Under the pieces are notes generated by a model, which saw only the letters and a program-made list of their open reading frames with translations, did no database searches and had not been told where the DNA came from. Source: Mesorhizobium sp. M00.F.Ca.ET.216.01.1.1 (lineage in GTDB: Bacteria > Pseudomonadota > Alphaproteobacteria > Rhizobiales > Rhizobiaceae). From it: 64,000 nucleotides of DNA. The stretch is taken from assembly GCF_004010325.2 (NCBI RefSeq), contig NZ_SADR02000006.1, forward strand, positions 62,001-126,000, written 5' to 3'. This document shows, piece after piece, positions 9,980 through 18,775 of this stretch; the stretch's first letter is position 1, and the number at the start of each line of letters is the position of its first letter. Position numbers and translations under genes: made by a program.

Positions 9980-11632
9980 ATGACAATTTACAAGAGTAAT
10001 GGTGATCGCGTTCCCGATCACATCCTGGCGATGGCTGAAGAAGCCAAGGCAGGCAAGATGGACCGCCGCGAATTCCTCGCCCTGGCCAGTGTCTTCGGCG
10101 CTTCGACGGCGATGGCCTACGGGTTGCTCGGCCTCGCCGATCCGACGCCGGCCAAGGCGGAAGAAGTACAGGGCAAGAAAGGCGGCACGCTGAAGGTCGC
10201 GCAGTGGGTCAAGGATCCCAAGGATCCGCGAAAGTCAGACTGGTCGGAAATCGCCAATGCCGAGCGCCAGGCGCTCGAGCCGCTGGTCAAGTACACAACC
10301 GAATATACGTTCCGCCCCTATCTTCTGGAATCCTGGGATGTGAATGACGATGCCACCGAATACACGCTGCATGTGCGCAAGGGCGTGACCTGGTCTAACG
10401 GTGATGCATTTACTGCCGATGACGTGATCTTCAACCTCAAGCGCTGGGCTGACAAGAAAGCCGAAGGCAATTCCATGCCCGGCCGCCTTGGCTCTCTGGT
10501 CAAGGACGACAAGCTGGACGAAAGTGCCGTGACCAAGGTCGACGATCACACGATCAAGCTGACGCTCGGCAAGCCTGACATCGCCCTCATCCCGAACATG
10601 TGCGACTACCCCGGCCTCATAGTCCATAAGACCTTCGACGAGAAGGGCGGCGATTTCAAAGCCTGCCCGATCGGCACCGGCCCGTTCGAACTGGTTTCCT
10701 ACGATGTCGGCCAGAAGGTGGTCTACAAGCGCCGCGAGGACAACAAGTGGTGGGACGGCGAGGTCTTCCTCGACGGCATCGAGTTCATCGACTACGGCAC
10801 CGATCCGGCAGCCATGGTCAGCGCCTTCGAGGCCGGTGAGGTCCACACCAATTTCGAGACATCGGCCGACTATGTGTCGATCCTCGACGGCATGGACCTG
10901 GTGAAGTCGGAGATCGTTACCGCCTCGACGATCGTCTGCCGTACCAACGTCAACAACAAGCCTTATGGCGACCAGAAGGTTCGCAACGCGCTGCAGCTCG
11001 CGGTCGACAACAATGTCGTCCTCCAGCTCGGTTACGGCAATGCCGGCACCGTTGCCGAAAACCACCATGTCTGCCAGATCCATCCGGAATATTACGAGCT
11101 GGCGAAGGTTGCACGCGATCCGGCCAAGGCTAAGGCGCTGATGGCGGAAGCCGGCCAAGCCGACTTCGAGCACGAGCTGATCACGGTCGACGAGGACTGG
11201 CACAAGAACACCGGCGACGCGATCGCCGCGCAGATGCGTGACGCTGGCATCAAGGTGAAGCGCACGGTGCTGCCGGGCTCGACGTTCTGGAACGACTGGA
11301 CCAAGTATCCGCTGTCGATGACCAACTGGAACATGCGGCCGCTTGGCGTCCAGGTTCTTGCGATCGGCTACCGCACTGGCGAAGCGTGGAACGAGACAGC
11401 CTGGTCGAACCCCGACTGGGATGCCAAGCTCAATGCCGCGCTTGCTGTCGCCGACGCAGCAAAGCGCAAGGAAATGATGAAGGACATCGAGCAGATCCTG
11501 CAGGATTCCGGCATCATCATCCAACCCTACTGGCGCAAGCTCTACAGCCATTCGGTCAAGGCGGTGCAGAACTACAAGATGCACCCGACCTTCGAACGCG
11601 ACTATGGCAAGGTCTGGCTCGACCAGGCGTGA
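9980..11632 (+). CDS. ABC transporter substrate-binding protein, family 5, Tat-exported
   Basis: Periplasmic binding protein of the DppA/OppA (SBP_bac_5) family, 550 residues. A twin-arginine signal is visible: [10 protein letters not shown] with the RR at residues 29-30, a hydrophobic stretch, then a likely cut near AKAEE. The family motif [28 protein letters not shown] segment lies near residues 115-140. It is first in an operon with two permeases and a fused ATPase. A hairpin (11645-11669) follows the gene, which commonly keeps the binding protein more abundant than the membrane parts. Ligand unknown: the family takes peptides, nickel, opines and other amines. The downstream methylamine-type genes hint at a small N-methyl compound, but that is inference. 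Confidence 0.92.
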   Translation: MTIYKSNGDRVPDHILAMAEEAKAGKMDRREFLALASVFGASTAMAYGLLGLADPTPAKAEEVQGKKGGTLKVAQWVKDPKDPRKSDWSEIANAERQALEPLVKYTTEYTFRPYLLESWDVNDDATEYTLHVRKGVTWSNGDAFTADDVIFNLKRWADKKAEGNSMPGRLGSLVKDDKLDESAVTKVDDHTIKLTLGKPDIALIPNMCDYPGLIVHKTFDEKGGDFKACPIGTGPFELVSYDVGQKVVYKRREDNKWWDGEVFLDGIEFIDYGTDPAAMVSAFEAGEVHTNFETSADYVSILDGMDLVKSEIVTASTIVCRTNVNNKPYGDQKVRNALQLAVDNNVVLQLGYGNAGTVAENHHVCQIHPEYYELAKVARDPAKAKALMAEAGQADFEHELITVDEDWHKNTGDAIAAQMRDAGIKVKRTVLPGSTFWNDWTKYPLSMTNWNMRPLGVQVLAIGYRTGEAWNETAWSNPDWDAKLNAALAVADAAKRKEMMKDIEQILQDSGIIIQPYWRKLYSHSVKAVQNYKMHPTFERDYGKVWLDQA

Positions 11633-11644
11633 TCGGTCCGATCA

Positions 11645-11669
11645 GGGAAGGGGCGCTTCGCTCCTTCCC
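11645..11669 (+). terminator. Hairpin after the binding-protein gene (likely attenuator)
   Basis: GGGAAGG at 11645-11651 pairs with CCTTCCC at 11663-11669 around a GC-rich inner stem. There is no T-run, so it more likely stabilises the upstream message or gives partial termination. Confidence 0.55.
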
Positions 11670-11857
11670 CTCACTCCTCGCACGAATCAATAACCGGAAG
11701 TCGGCGCAGCAAAAAGTTGCGGACTCTTCGGAGAAGGTCGTGCAATAACAGGGTTGATCGCATCCGAGGGCCCGTTTGACGGCCAGCTTTGCCGGCAGCG
11801 GCCGAGGTGGTTTTCCAAACCGGCTCCAACCCCAACCAGACCGGCAGGGGGGCCGCC

Positions 11858-12892
11858 ATGCTTTCTTTTGTTCTCAGGCGTCTCGGCACCATGGCATTGA
11901 CGATGCTGTGCCTGACGATGATCGTCTTCTTCCTGATCAATCTCGAACCTAATTTGAAGAAGCTGGCGATCAGCCAGACAGAAATGCATACCTCGGCCGA
12001 GCAGCTGGAGGCCTGGCTGGTCAATCATGGCTATCGGCAGAACTTCTTCGTCCGTTATGGCCAATGGCTGGGGCTGATGCCGAAGCAGCCGGTGACCGAC
12101 CCCGCGACCGGCAAGCCTACGCGGCGTTTTTCCTTCTGCAACGATCCGGTCGTGCCGACATTCTCCGGTGTGCTGCAGGGCGATTTCGGCTGCTCGACCA
12201 AGTTCAAGACCACCGTGGCGTCAAAGCTGTTTCCGGCGCTCAGCGCCACCGGCATCCTGATGTTGTGCGTGCTCGCGGTGATGGTGCCGATCTCGCTTTT
12301 GATCGGCATTCTTGCCGGCATGCGCGAGGGCACGCGGACGGATAGAACGCTGTCGGTCGCCTCGATCGCGTCGACGGCGACGCCTGAATATGTGTCGGGC
12401 GTCATCTTCACCGTCATCTTCGCCTCGTGGCTAGGCTTGCTGAATGGCTCGGCGGCCTCGGCCAGCCAGGGTATCACCTTCTACAATTTCACCTTGCCGG
12501 TGATGACGCTGGCGATCTACGGCATCGGTTATATCGCCCGCATGACCCGCGCCTCGATGGTCGAGGTGATGACGCAGCAATATATCCGCACCGCACGGCT
12601 GAAGGGTCTCTCGTTCAGCAGCGTCGTGATCAAGCATGCGCTGCGCAACGCGCTGATCGCGCCCTTCACCGTTATCATGCTGCAGTTTCCCTGGCTGCTT
12701 ACCGGCGTTGTCATCGTCGAGGTGATGTTTCGTTACCAGGGTTTTGGGTACACGCTGGTCGAGGCGGCCGGCAACAACGACATCGACCTTTTGCTCGGCT
12801 GTTCGCTGGTTTCAGTGTTCATCGTCTTGATCACCCAGCTCATTTCTGATGTCGGCTACGCGTTTCTCAATCCGCGTATCAGAGTCCAGTAG
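11858..12892 (+). CDS. ABC transporter permease (DppB type)
   Basis: Membrane component of the family-5 importer, 344 residues, binding-protein-dependent transport family. Start chosen at ATG 11858 (MLSFVLRRLGTMALTMLC), preceded by a GGCAGGGGGG stretch; this gives the usual DppB N-terminus with a first membrane segment directly after the start. An upstream in-frame start at 11789 would add 23 residues with no membrane character. About six membrane segments, and a cytoplasmic EAA-type loop around YIRTARLKGLSFSSVVIKHA. A loop of ~80 residues follows the first segment, typical of DppB. It lies between the binding-protein gene and the second permease (12-base gap). Confidence 0.92.
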   Translation: MLSFVLRRLGTMALTMLCLTMIVFFLINLEPNLKKLAISQTEMHTSAEQLEAWLVNHGYRQNFFVRYGQWLGLMPKQPVTDPATGKPTRRFSFCNDPVVPTFSGVLQGDFGCSTKFKTTVASKLFPALSATGILMLCVLAVMVPISLLIGILAGMREGTRTDRTLSVASIASTATPEYVSGVIFTVIFASWLGLLNGSAASASQGITFYNFTLPVMTLAIYGIGYIARMTRASMVEVMTQQYIRTARLKGLSFSSVVIKHALRNALIAPFTVIMLQFPWLLTGVVIVEVMFRYQGFGYTLVEAAGNNDIDLLLGCSLVSVFIVLITQLISDVGYAFLNPRIRVQ

Positions 12893-12904
12893 GAGATCGG
12901 GCGG

Positions 12905-14062
12905 ATGCAGGTCGAATATCTCAGCGCCTTCAATGTCGTGCTCGGCGTGCTCGCGCGTTTCTGGCCGGTTTGGATCGCTATCATCCTGGTGATGGGAGCG
13001 AGCTTCGTCTACAAGAAGAAGCTCGCCCTCTACGGCCAGCTCTTCGACAGCGGCGTCGGCATCGTTGGCGTCGGCATCTGTTTGTTCTGGCTGTTCACGG
13101 CGATCTTTGCGTCGACCATTTCGCCCTTCGATCCGCTTGCCCAGGTTCCGCTCATGAAGAATGCGTTGCCCGGCGCGATGGAATCGCAATCGGGCCTCGT
13201 CTATCTCTTCGGCGGCGACAAGCTTGCTCGTGACGTGTTCAGCCGCATGGTCTATGGCAGCCAGATCGTGCTGGTCATCGCGCCGGCGGCGACGGGCTTT
13301 GCGCTGATGGTCGGCATCACGCTCGGCCTGCCGGCCGGCTATTACGGCGGCAAGATCGACACGGTGCTCTCCTTCCTGGCCAACCTGGTGCTGGCCTTCC
13401 CAGTGATCCTTCTGTTCTACCTGCTGGTGACGCCGGGCATCATGGACACGCCGATCCCCTACGGCATGGCCGGGCTGTTCTTCCTGTTTCCGATCATCTT
13501 CTTCAGCGTGCTGTTCTGGACGCGCTACAAGAAACGCCCCGACCGCCTCTACATCCTTTTGGGGCTGACGCTGATCATCGGCGGCTGGGTCTATGCCGGC
13601 CTCGTCTTCGACGCCGATCCGTTCAAGATCATCCATATCGATCCCAATCAGCTCAATATCTTCGTGGCGGTGGTGTTCGCCTCCAGCCCCGGCGTGTTCC
13701 GTATCGTGCGCGGGCTCACCATGGACATAAAGACGCGCGATTATGTGGCGGCGGCGCAGACGCGCGGGGAGTCGCCCTGGTACATTATGCTGTGGGAAAT
13801 CCTGCCCAATGCGCGTGGACCGCTGATCGTCGATGCCTGTCTGCGCATCGGCTACACCACGATCCTGCTCGGCACGCTCGGTTATTTCGGGTTGGGGCTG
13901 GCGCCGGAAAGTCCGGACTGGGGCACCGCGATCAAGGATGCCAGCCGGCTGCTGCGCTCGTTCATCCACCCGGCGCTGCCGCCGACGATCGCGCTGATGT
14001 CGTTCGTGCTCGGGCTCAACCTCTTGGCCGACTCGCTGCGCGAACAGTCGATGAAAGATTGA
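12905..14062 (+). CDS. ABC transporter permease (DppC type)
   Basis: Second membrane component, 385 residues, DppC-like. Begins MQVEYLSAFNVVLGVLARFW. The EAA loop is visible as RDYVAAAQTRGESPWYIM, and the C-terminus LADSLREQSMKD is typical of DppC proteins. It is longer than the usual ~300 residues. The extra length lies in the N-terminal third and in a central stretch (VTPGIMDTPIPYGMAGLFF onward, then FLFPIIFFSVLFW) that adds two likely membrane segments absent from simple DppC proteins. It pairs with the upstream permease and feeds the fused ATPase downstream. Confidence 0.9.
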   Translation: MQVEYLSAFNVVLGVLARFWPVWIAIILVMGASFVYKKKLALYGQLFDSGVGIVGVGICLFWLFTAIFASTISPFDPLAQVPLMKNALPGAMESQSGLVYLFGGDKLARDVFSRMVYGSQIVLVIAPAATGFALMVGITLGLPAGYYGGKIDTVLSFLANLVLAFPVILLFYLLVTPGIMDTPIPYGMAGLFFLFPIIFFSVLFWTRYKKRPDRLYILLGLTLIIGGWVYAGLVFDADPFKIIHIDPNQLNIFVAVVFASSPGVFRIVRGLTMDIKTRDYVAAAQTRGESPWYIMLWEILPNARGPLIVDACLRIGYTTILLGTLGYFGLGLAPESPDWGTAIKDASRLLRSFIHPALPPTIALMSFVLGLNLLADSLREQSMKD

Positions 14063-14118
14063 TTGATGGTCGGGGTCTCGACCCGATATGCTAAAAAGAA
14101 CAAGGATTGGAGCGACCC

Positions 14119-16311
14119 ATGAATGAGGCAGTTCGAAATCCCGTCGAGCCGATCATCGAGATCGAGAACCTGTCGATCTCCTTCTTCACCCGCAAGGGCG
14201 AGATCCCGGCCGTCATGGACTTTTCCTGCACGGTCATGCCCGGCGAGGCGATGGGCATCGTCGGCGAATCCGGCTGCGGCAAGTCGACCGTGTCGCTCGG
14301 CATCATGCGCGACCTCTCCAACATCGGGAAGATCGTCGGCGGCAAGATCAAGTTCCAGGGCAAGGACATGGGCGACCTGTCCGAGGAGGAACTGCGCTCC
14401 ATCCGCGGCAACAAGATCGCGATGATCTATCAGGAGCCGATGGCGAGCCTGAACCCGGCGATGAAGGTCGGCCAACAATTGATGGAAGTGCCGCTGATCC
14501 ACGACAAGGTGTCGAAGGGCGAAGCTTACAAACGCGCGCTGGAAATGGTGCGCGCGGTGAGGCTGCCCGATCCCGAGCGTATGATGCGCTCCTATCCGCA
14601 CCAGCTCTCCGGCGGGCAGCAGCAGCGCATCGTCATTGCCATGGCGCTGCTGTCGAAGCCGGCGCTGCTTCTGCTCGACGAGCCGACGACGGCGCTCGAC
14701 GTGACGGTGGAGGCCGGCATCGTCGACCTGGTCAAGGGGCTCGGCGAGAAGTTCGGCACCTCGATGATCTTCGTGTCGCACAATCTCGGCCTGATCCTCG
14801 AGACCTGCGACCGCATCACGGTGATGTATTCCGGCGAGGCGGTGGAGACCGGCAAGATCAAGGACGTCTTTGACCGGATGCGCCATCCCTATACGCAAGG
14901 CTTGTTCCGCTCGATCCCGCTGCCCGGCGCCGACAAGAATTCACGGCCGCTGATCTCCATTCCAGGGCAATTGCCGCTGCCGCACGAGCGGCCGAAGGGC
15001 TGCAATTTCGGTCCGCGCTGCCACCATTTCGTCGAGGGCGTCTGCAACGCCGCAGAAATTCCGATGATCCCGGTCGAAGGCCATGAAGGTCATTTTTCAC
15101 GCTGCGTGCGTTTCAACGAGATCGACTGGGAAGCGCTGCCGCCCGGCGCCACGAAGGTCAATGAGCGCGTCGTGCCCGGCGCGCCGGTGCTCAAGATCGA
15201 GGACCTCAGGAAATACTACAAGGTCGGCGGCAGCGAGGTGTTCGGTTCGAGCGAGAGCCGCGTCGTCAAGGCCAACGAGACGATTTCCTTCATGGCACGC
15301 GAATCCGAGACCGTTGCCATCGTCGGCGAATCGGGTTGCGGAAAGTCGACGCTGGCCAAGGTGTTGCTCGGGCTGGAGACGGCAAGCTCCGGCAGCGTGA
15401 CGCTCGGCAATAAGGAGATCCAGTCGACGGGCATCGAAAAGCGTAGTGTCGAGACCGTTTCGTCGATCCAGATGGTGTTTCAGAACCCGTTCGACACGCT
15501 CAACCCCAGTCACTCGGTTGGCTCGCAGATCATCCGCACGCTGGAAAAATTCAATGTCGGCAACACAGTGGCCGACCGCCGCAAGCGGATGCTGGAGCTT
15601 CTCGACCTGGTGAAGCTGCCGAGGGCGTTCGAGAGCCGCAAGCCGCGCCAGCTCTCAGGCGGCCAGAAACAGCGCATCGGCGTGGCGCGGGCCTTTGCCG
15701 GCGATGCCAAGGTGGTGGTGGCCGACGAGCCGGTCTCGGCACTCGACGTGTCGGTGCAGGCGGCAGTCACTGAGCTACTGATGGACATCCAGCGCAAGAA
15801 CAAGACGACGATGCTGTTCATCAGCCACGACCTGTCTGTAGTGCGCTATATCGCCGATCGCGTCGTTGTCATGTATCTCGGCTATATCGTCGAGCAGGGC
15901 ACGACCGACCAGATCTTTTCGCCGCCCTATCATCCCTATACTGAGGCGCTGCTCTCGGCGATCCCGATTGCCGACACCAGCGTGATCAAGAAGCACGTCG
16001 TGCTAGAGGGCGACATTCCGTCGGCGATGAATCCGCCGACCGGCTGTCCGTTCCAGACGCGCTGCGGCTACAAGAAACTGGTGCCGGACAATCTCTGCGA
16101 GACGAAAGTGCCGCCGGTTAAAAATCTCGGCGACGGGCATATGAGCCTGTGTTGGCTTGCCGACGACGTGCTGGCGAAAATGGAGCCGGTGATCAAGTTC
16201 GACGAGGAGCATGCCGCGCATGAGGGTGTGCCTGAAGACGCGCCGCCCGCCACCGCTGCAGGCTCGACAGGTGCTGCAGCCAAGCGCCCGAGCCGCAAGA
16301 AGCCACGCTGA
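14119..16311 (+). CDS. Fused double ATP-binding subunit of the ABC importer (DppD-DppF type)
   Basis: Energises the importer; 730 residues with two ABC domains in one chain, as in GsiA-like proteins. Walker A GESGCGKST is at residues 49-57 and again near 403-411; signatures are LSGGQQQRIVIAMAL and LSGGQKQRIGVARAF. Each half ends with the oligopeptide-transporter C-terminal region containing paired Cys (GCNFGPRC and GCPFQTRC), which in this family can hold an iron-sulfur cluster. Start set at ATG 14119 with GGAG 7 bases upstream, not the in-frame TTG at 14107. The last ~25 residues are an Ala/Lys-rich low-complexity tail. Last gene of the operon. Confidence 0.93.
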   Translation: MNEAVRNPVEPIIEIENLSISFFTRKGEIPAVMDFSCTVMPGEAMGIVGESGCGKSTVSLGIMRDLSNIGKIVGGKIKFQGKDMGDLSEEELRSIRGNKIAMIYQEPMASLNPAMKVGQQLMEVPLIHDKVSKGEAYKRALEMVRAVRLPDPERMMRSYPHQLSGGQQQRIVIAMALLSKPALLLLDEPTTALDVTVEAGIVDLVKGLGEKFGTSMIFVSHNLGLILETCDRITVMYSGEAVETGKIKDVFDRMRHPYTQGLFRSIPLPGADKNSRPLISIPGQLPLPHERPKGCNFGPRCHHFVEGVCNAAEIPMIPVEGHEGHFSRCVRFNEIDWEALPPGATKVNERVVPGAPVLKIEDLRKYYKVGGSEVFGSSESRVVKANETISFMARESETVAIVGESGCGKSTLAKVLLGLETASSGSVTLGNKEIQSTGIEKRSVETVSSIQMVFQNPFDTLNPSHSVGSQIIRTLEKFNVGNTVADRRKRMLELLDLVKLPRAFESRKPRQLSGGQKQRIGVARAFAGDAKVVVADEPVSALDVSVQAAVTELLMDIQRKNKTTMLFISHDLSVVRYIADRVVVMYLGYIVEQGTTDQIFSPPYHPYTEALLSAIPIADTSVIKKHVVLEGDIPSAMNPPTGCPFQTRCGYKKLVPDNLCETKVPPVKNLGDGHMSLCWLADDVLAKMEPVIKFDEEHAAHEGVPEDAPPATAAGSTGAAAKRPSRKKPR

Positions 16312-16347
16312 CGGGCGGCAGGATCTCGTTCTAAATCCGCGGCGTGT

Positions 16348-16938
16348 TCAATTGGCGCATTGGCGTAGCTGCGCGGCGTAGTCCTGCGCCATCTGTTCGG
16401 TGGCCCGCGCGTAGCGCTGGACGTCGGCATCGCCCCGCTCGCCACGCTTGTAGGCGGTCCAACCGAGGTAATAGGCCAGGTAGAGATTGTAGGTATCGTT
16501 GCGGGCGACGCCGAACGTGTCGGCGGTCTTGGAATGATACCAGCCGACGAAATCGACCGCATCGGCAAAGCGAGTGCGTCGTGCCGCCCAACTGCCGGTC
16601 TCGCCCTGATATTGCGCCCATGTGCCGTCAAGCGCCTGCGAGAAGCCGGTGGCGCTGGAGACATGCGTCCACGGAATGAAGCCCAGCAGCTTGGTGCGCG
16701 GCGGCCTGGCGTTGCTCTTGAAGCCGGATTCCTTGCGGACCGTCGCCATTAGCACGGGAACCGGGACGCCGTATTTCTGCCCAGCACGCTCGGCCGCCGC
16801 CTGCCAGTTGTCGAACCAGCCGTCATTCTGGTCGAAGACGGCACAGACATCATTGATATGGTTGGGCGGCGTCGCGCAGGCGGACAGCGCCAGCAACACG
16901 GCAATTGCTGCAATTTTACTAAAATTCGAACTACACAT
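16348..16938 (-). CDS. Lytic transglycosylase-like lipoprotein
   Basis: Probable periplasmic peptidoglycan hydrolase, 196 residues. The N-terminus is a lipoprotein signal with lipobox LSAC at about residues 18-21. A lysozyme-like SLT fold is suggested by VLMATVRKESGFKSNARPP, where the Glu after RK would be the catalytic acid, followed by ATGFSQALDGTWAQYQ, the usual GLMQ-like block. The C-terminal half (FVGWYHSKTADTFG, YNLYLAYYLGWTAYKRG) matches a small family of such lipoproteins in Rhizobiales. It runs opposite to the importer operon, 36 bases from its end, and has its own upstream region of about 215 bases shared with the divergent MttB gene. Enzyme activity inferred from the fold only. Confidence 0.8.
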   Translation of the reverse strand: MCSSNFSKIAAIAVLLALSACATPPNHINDVCAVFDQNDGWFDNWQAAAERAGQKYGVPVPVLMATVRKESGFKSNARPPRTKLLGFIPWTHVSSATGFSQALDGTWAQYQGETGSWAARRTRFADAVDFVGWYHSKTADTFGVARNDTYNLYLAYYLGWTAYKRGERGDADVQRYARATEQMAQDYAAQLRQCAN

Positions 16939-17153
16939 TCGGCAAGCATTAGGCCGAAAATATAAAGGGATTCTTGCAGCGTCTCTTAACGGCTCGCCGG
17001 GCGCTCCAGCCGCAGCAGGCGAATATCAATATTTCGACCTTGTCCGTCGCTTTCACCAGAATGATATTCCAGGTATGCCGCCTTGGCTAAAATCGCGCCC
17101 GCAGGTGACGGATTTCTGACAGCCGGGTTATTGCACCAGGGCTTTGATGCGGC

Positions 17154-18692
17154 ATGACCGAACCAAGACGCAAACGCGGCGCAGAGCGAACCAGCAACAG
17201 GGGACCGACCGCCATTCCGCAACTGCCGCCCAGGCAGGTGACAAATCCCTATCCGCCGATGGCCATGCTCTCGGCCGACCAGATCGAGGCGATCCACGAA
17301 GCCTCGATGCATATCTTGGAGAATTTCGGCATCGAGGTGATGAGCCCGCGCGCGCTTTCGCTGTTCGAGAAGGCCGGGGCCAAGGTCGACCATGCGGCGA
17401 TGAACGTCCGCGTCGACCGCGGCATGGTCGATGAGGCGCTAAAGACGACGCGCTCCAACTATGCGTTGACGCCGCGCAACCCGGCCCATGCCGTCCATCT
17501 CGGCGGCAACACGATCAATTTCACGCTCGTCGCCGGACCGCCCAATGTGCACGACATGGAACGCGGCCGCCGCGCCGGCAATCTGCGCGACTATCGCGAC
17601 CTCACGCGGCTGGCGCAGCATTTCAACTGCATCCACATGCTCGGCAACCAGGTCTGCGCGCCGGTCGAACTGCCGGCCAATTCGCGCCATCTCGACACCT
17701 ACTTCACCAATCTGACGCTGACCGACAAAAGCTTCCATGTCTCGGCGATCGGCCGGGGCAGAGCGCTGGACGGCATCGAGATGATGGCGATTTCGCGGGG
17801 CCTGAGCCTCGAGCAGATGCGCGACGATCCCGGCATCACCACCATCATCTCGGTCAACTCGCCGCGTCGTTTCGACGAGATGATGGCCGAGGGGCTGATG
17901 ACGATGGCCGAATTCGGCCAGTCGGTCGCGGTGACGCCGTTCACACTGATGGGGGCGATGAGCCCGGTGACGCTTGCCGGCGCGCTTGCCCAGCAGAACG
18001 CTGAGGCGCTGTTCGGCGTGGTGCTGACGCAGCTTGTGCGCCCCGGCGCGCCGGTGATGTATGGCGCCTTCACTTCCAATGTCGACATGAAGTCGGGCGC
18101 GCCGGCGTTCGGCACGCCGGAGAACACCAAGGCCAACATCGCCTCGGGGCAGTTGGCGCGGCGCTACAGGCTGCCCTACCGGACGACGCCGGGCTCGGCC
18201 TCCAACGCCGCCGATGCGCAAGGCGCCTATGAGACGTTGATGGCGCTGTGGGGCGCGGTGCTCGGCCACGGCAATCTCGTCTACCATGCCGCCGGCTGGC
18301 AGGAAGGCGGGCTGACCGCATCGTTCGAAAAGTTCATCATCGACGTCGAGATGATCCAGCACATGATGGAGTTCTTGCGCCCGATCGAGGTCAACGAGGC
18401 CGAGCTTGCCGTCGAGGCGCTGGGCGCGGTGCCGACCGGCGGCCATTTCTTCGGCGAGCCGCATACGCTGGAGCGTTACGCCACCGCCTTCTACCAGCCG
18501 ATGTTGTCCAACTGGCAGAACTACGAGGCGTGGCAGGAGGCCGGCGGGCTCGACGCCACGGCGCGCGCCACCCGGCTGTGGAAGAAGGCGCTGGAAGACT
18601 ATGTCGAGCCGGTGATGGATGGCTGCGTGCGCGAAGCGCTGGAGGCGTATGTGGCAAAGCGCAAGGAAGCGATCGGGCAGGGCGAGCCGTGA
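17154..18692 (+). CDS. Trimethylamine methyltransferase (MttB) family protein
   Basis: 512-residue TIM-barrel protein of the MttB superfamily. Archaeal MttB reads an in-frame UAG as pyrrolysine; this frame has no internal TAG, so it belongs to the non-pyrrolysine branch, whose studied members demethylate glycine betaine or similar quaternary amines to a corrinoid protein. No corrinoid protein is seen in this window. Recognisable blocks include MLSADQIEAIHEASMHILE near the N-terminus and GGHFFGEPHTLERYATAFYQ near the C-terminus. The next gene, 83 bases on, is a dimethylglycine/sarcosine dehydrogenase-like flavoprotein, supporting a role in stepwise demethylation of an N-methyl compound. Ribosome site before 17154 is weak. 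Confidence 0.85.
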   Translation: MTEPRRKRGAERTSNRGPTAIPQLPPRQVTNPYPPMAMLSADQIEAIHEASMHILENFGIEVMSPRALSLFEKAGAKVDHAAMNVRVDRGMVDEALKTTRSNYALTPRNPAHAVHLGGNTINFTLVAGPPNVHDMERGRRAGNLRDYRDLTRLAQHFNCIHMLGNQVCAPVELPANSRHLDTYFTNLTLTDKSFHVSAIGRGRALDGIEMMAISRGLSLEQMRDDPGITTIISVNSPRRFDEMMAEGLMTMAEFGQSVAVTPFTLMGAMSPVTLAGALAQQNAEALFGVVLTQLVRPGAPVMYGAFTSNVDMKSGAPAFGTPENTKANIASGQLARRYRLPYRTTPGSASNAADAQGAYETLMALWGAVLGHGNLVYHAAGWQEGGLTASFEKFIIDVEMIQHMMEFLRPIEVNEAELAVEALGAVPTGGHFFGEPHTLERYATAFYQPMLSNWQNYEAWQEAGGLDATARATRLWKKALEDYVEPVMDGCVREALEAYVAKRKEAIGQGEP

Positions 18693-18775
18693 CGCCAATC
18701 TTACCATCTCGATTCAACTTCCTCCCATCTTGAATCCCTTAACCCATCCAACTCACTGAAATAACGAGAAAACCC

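Noticed and set aside
9587..9999. Short open frames between tamB and the binding-protein gene
   Set aside because: No ribosome site, overlap with a repeat and with flanking genes, no domain.
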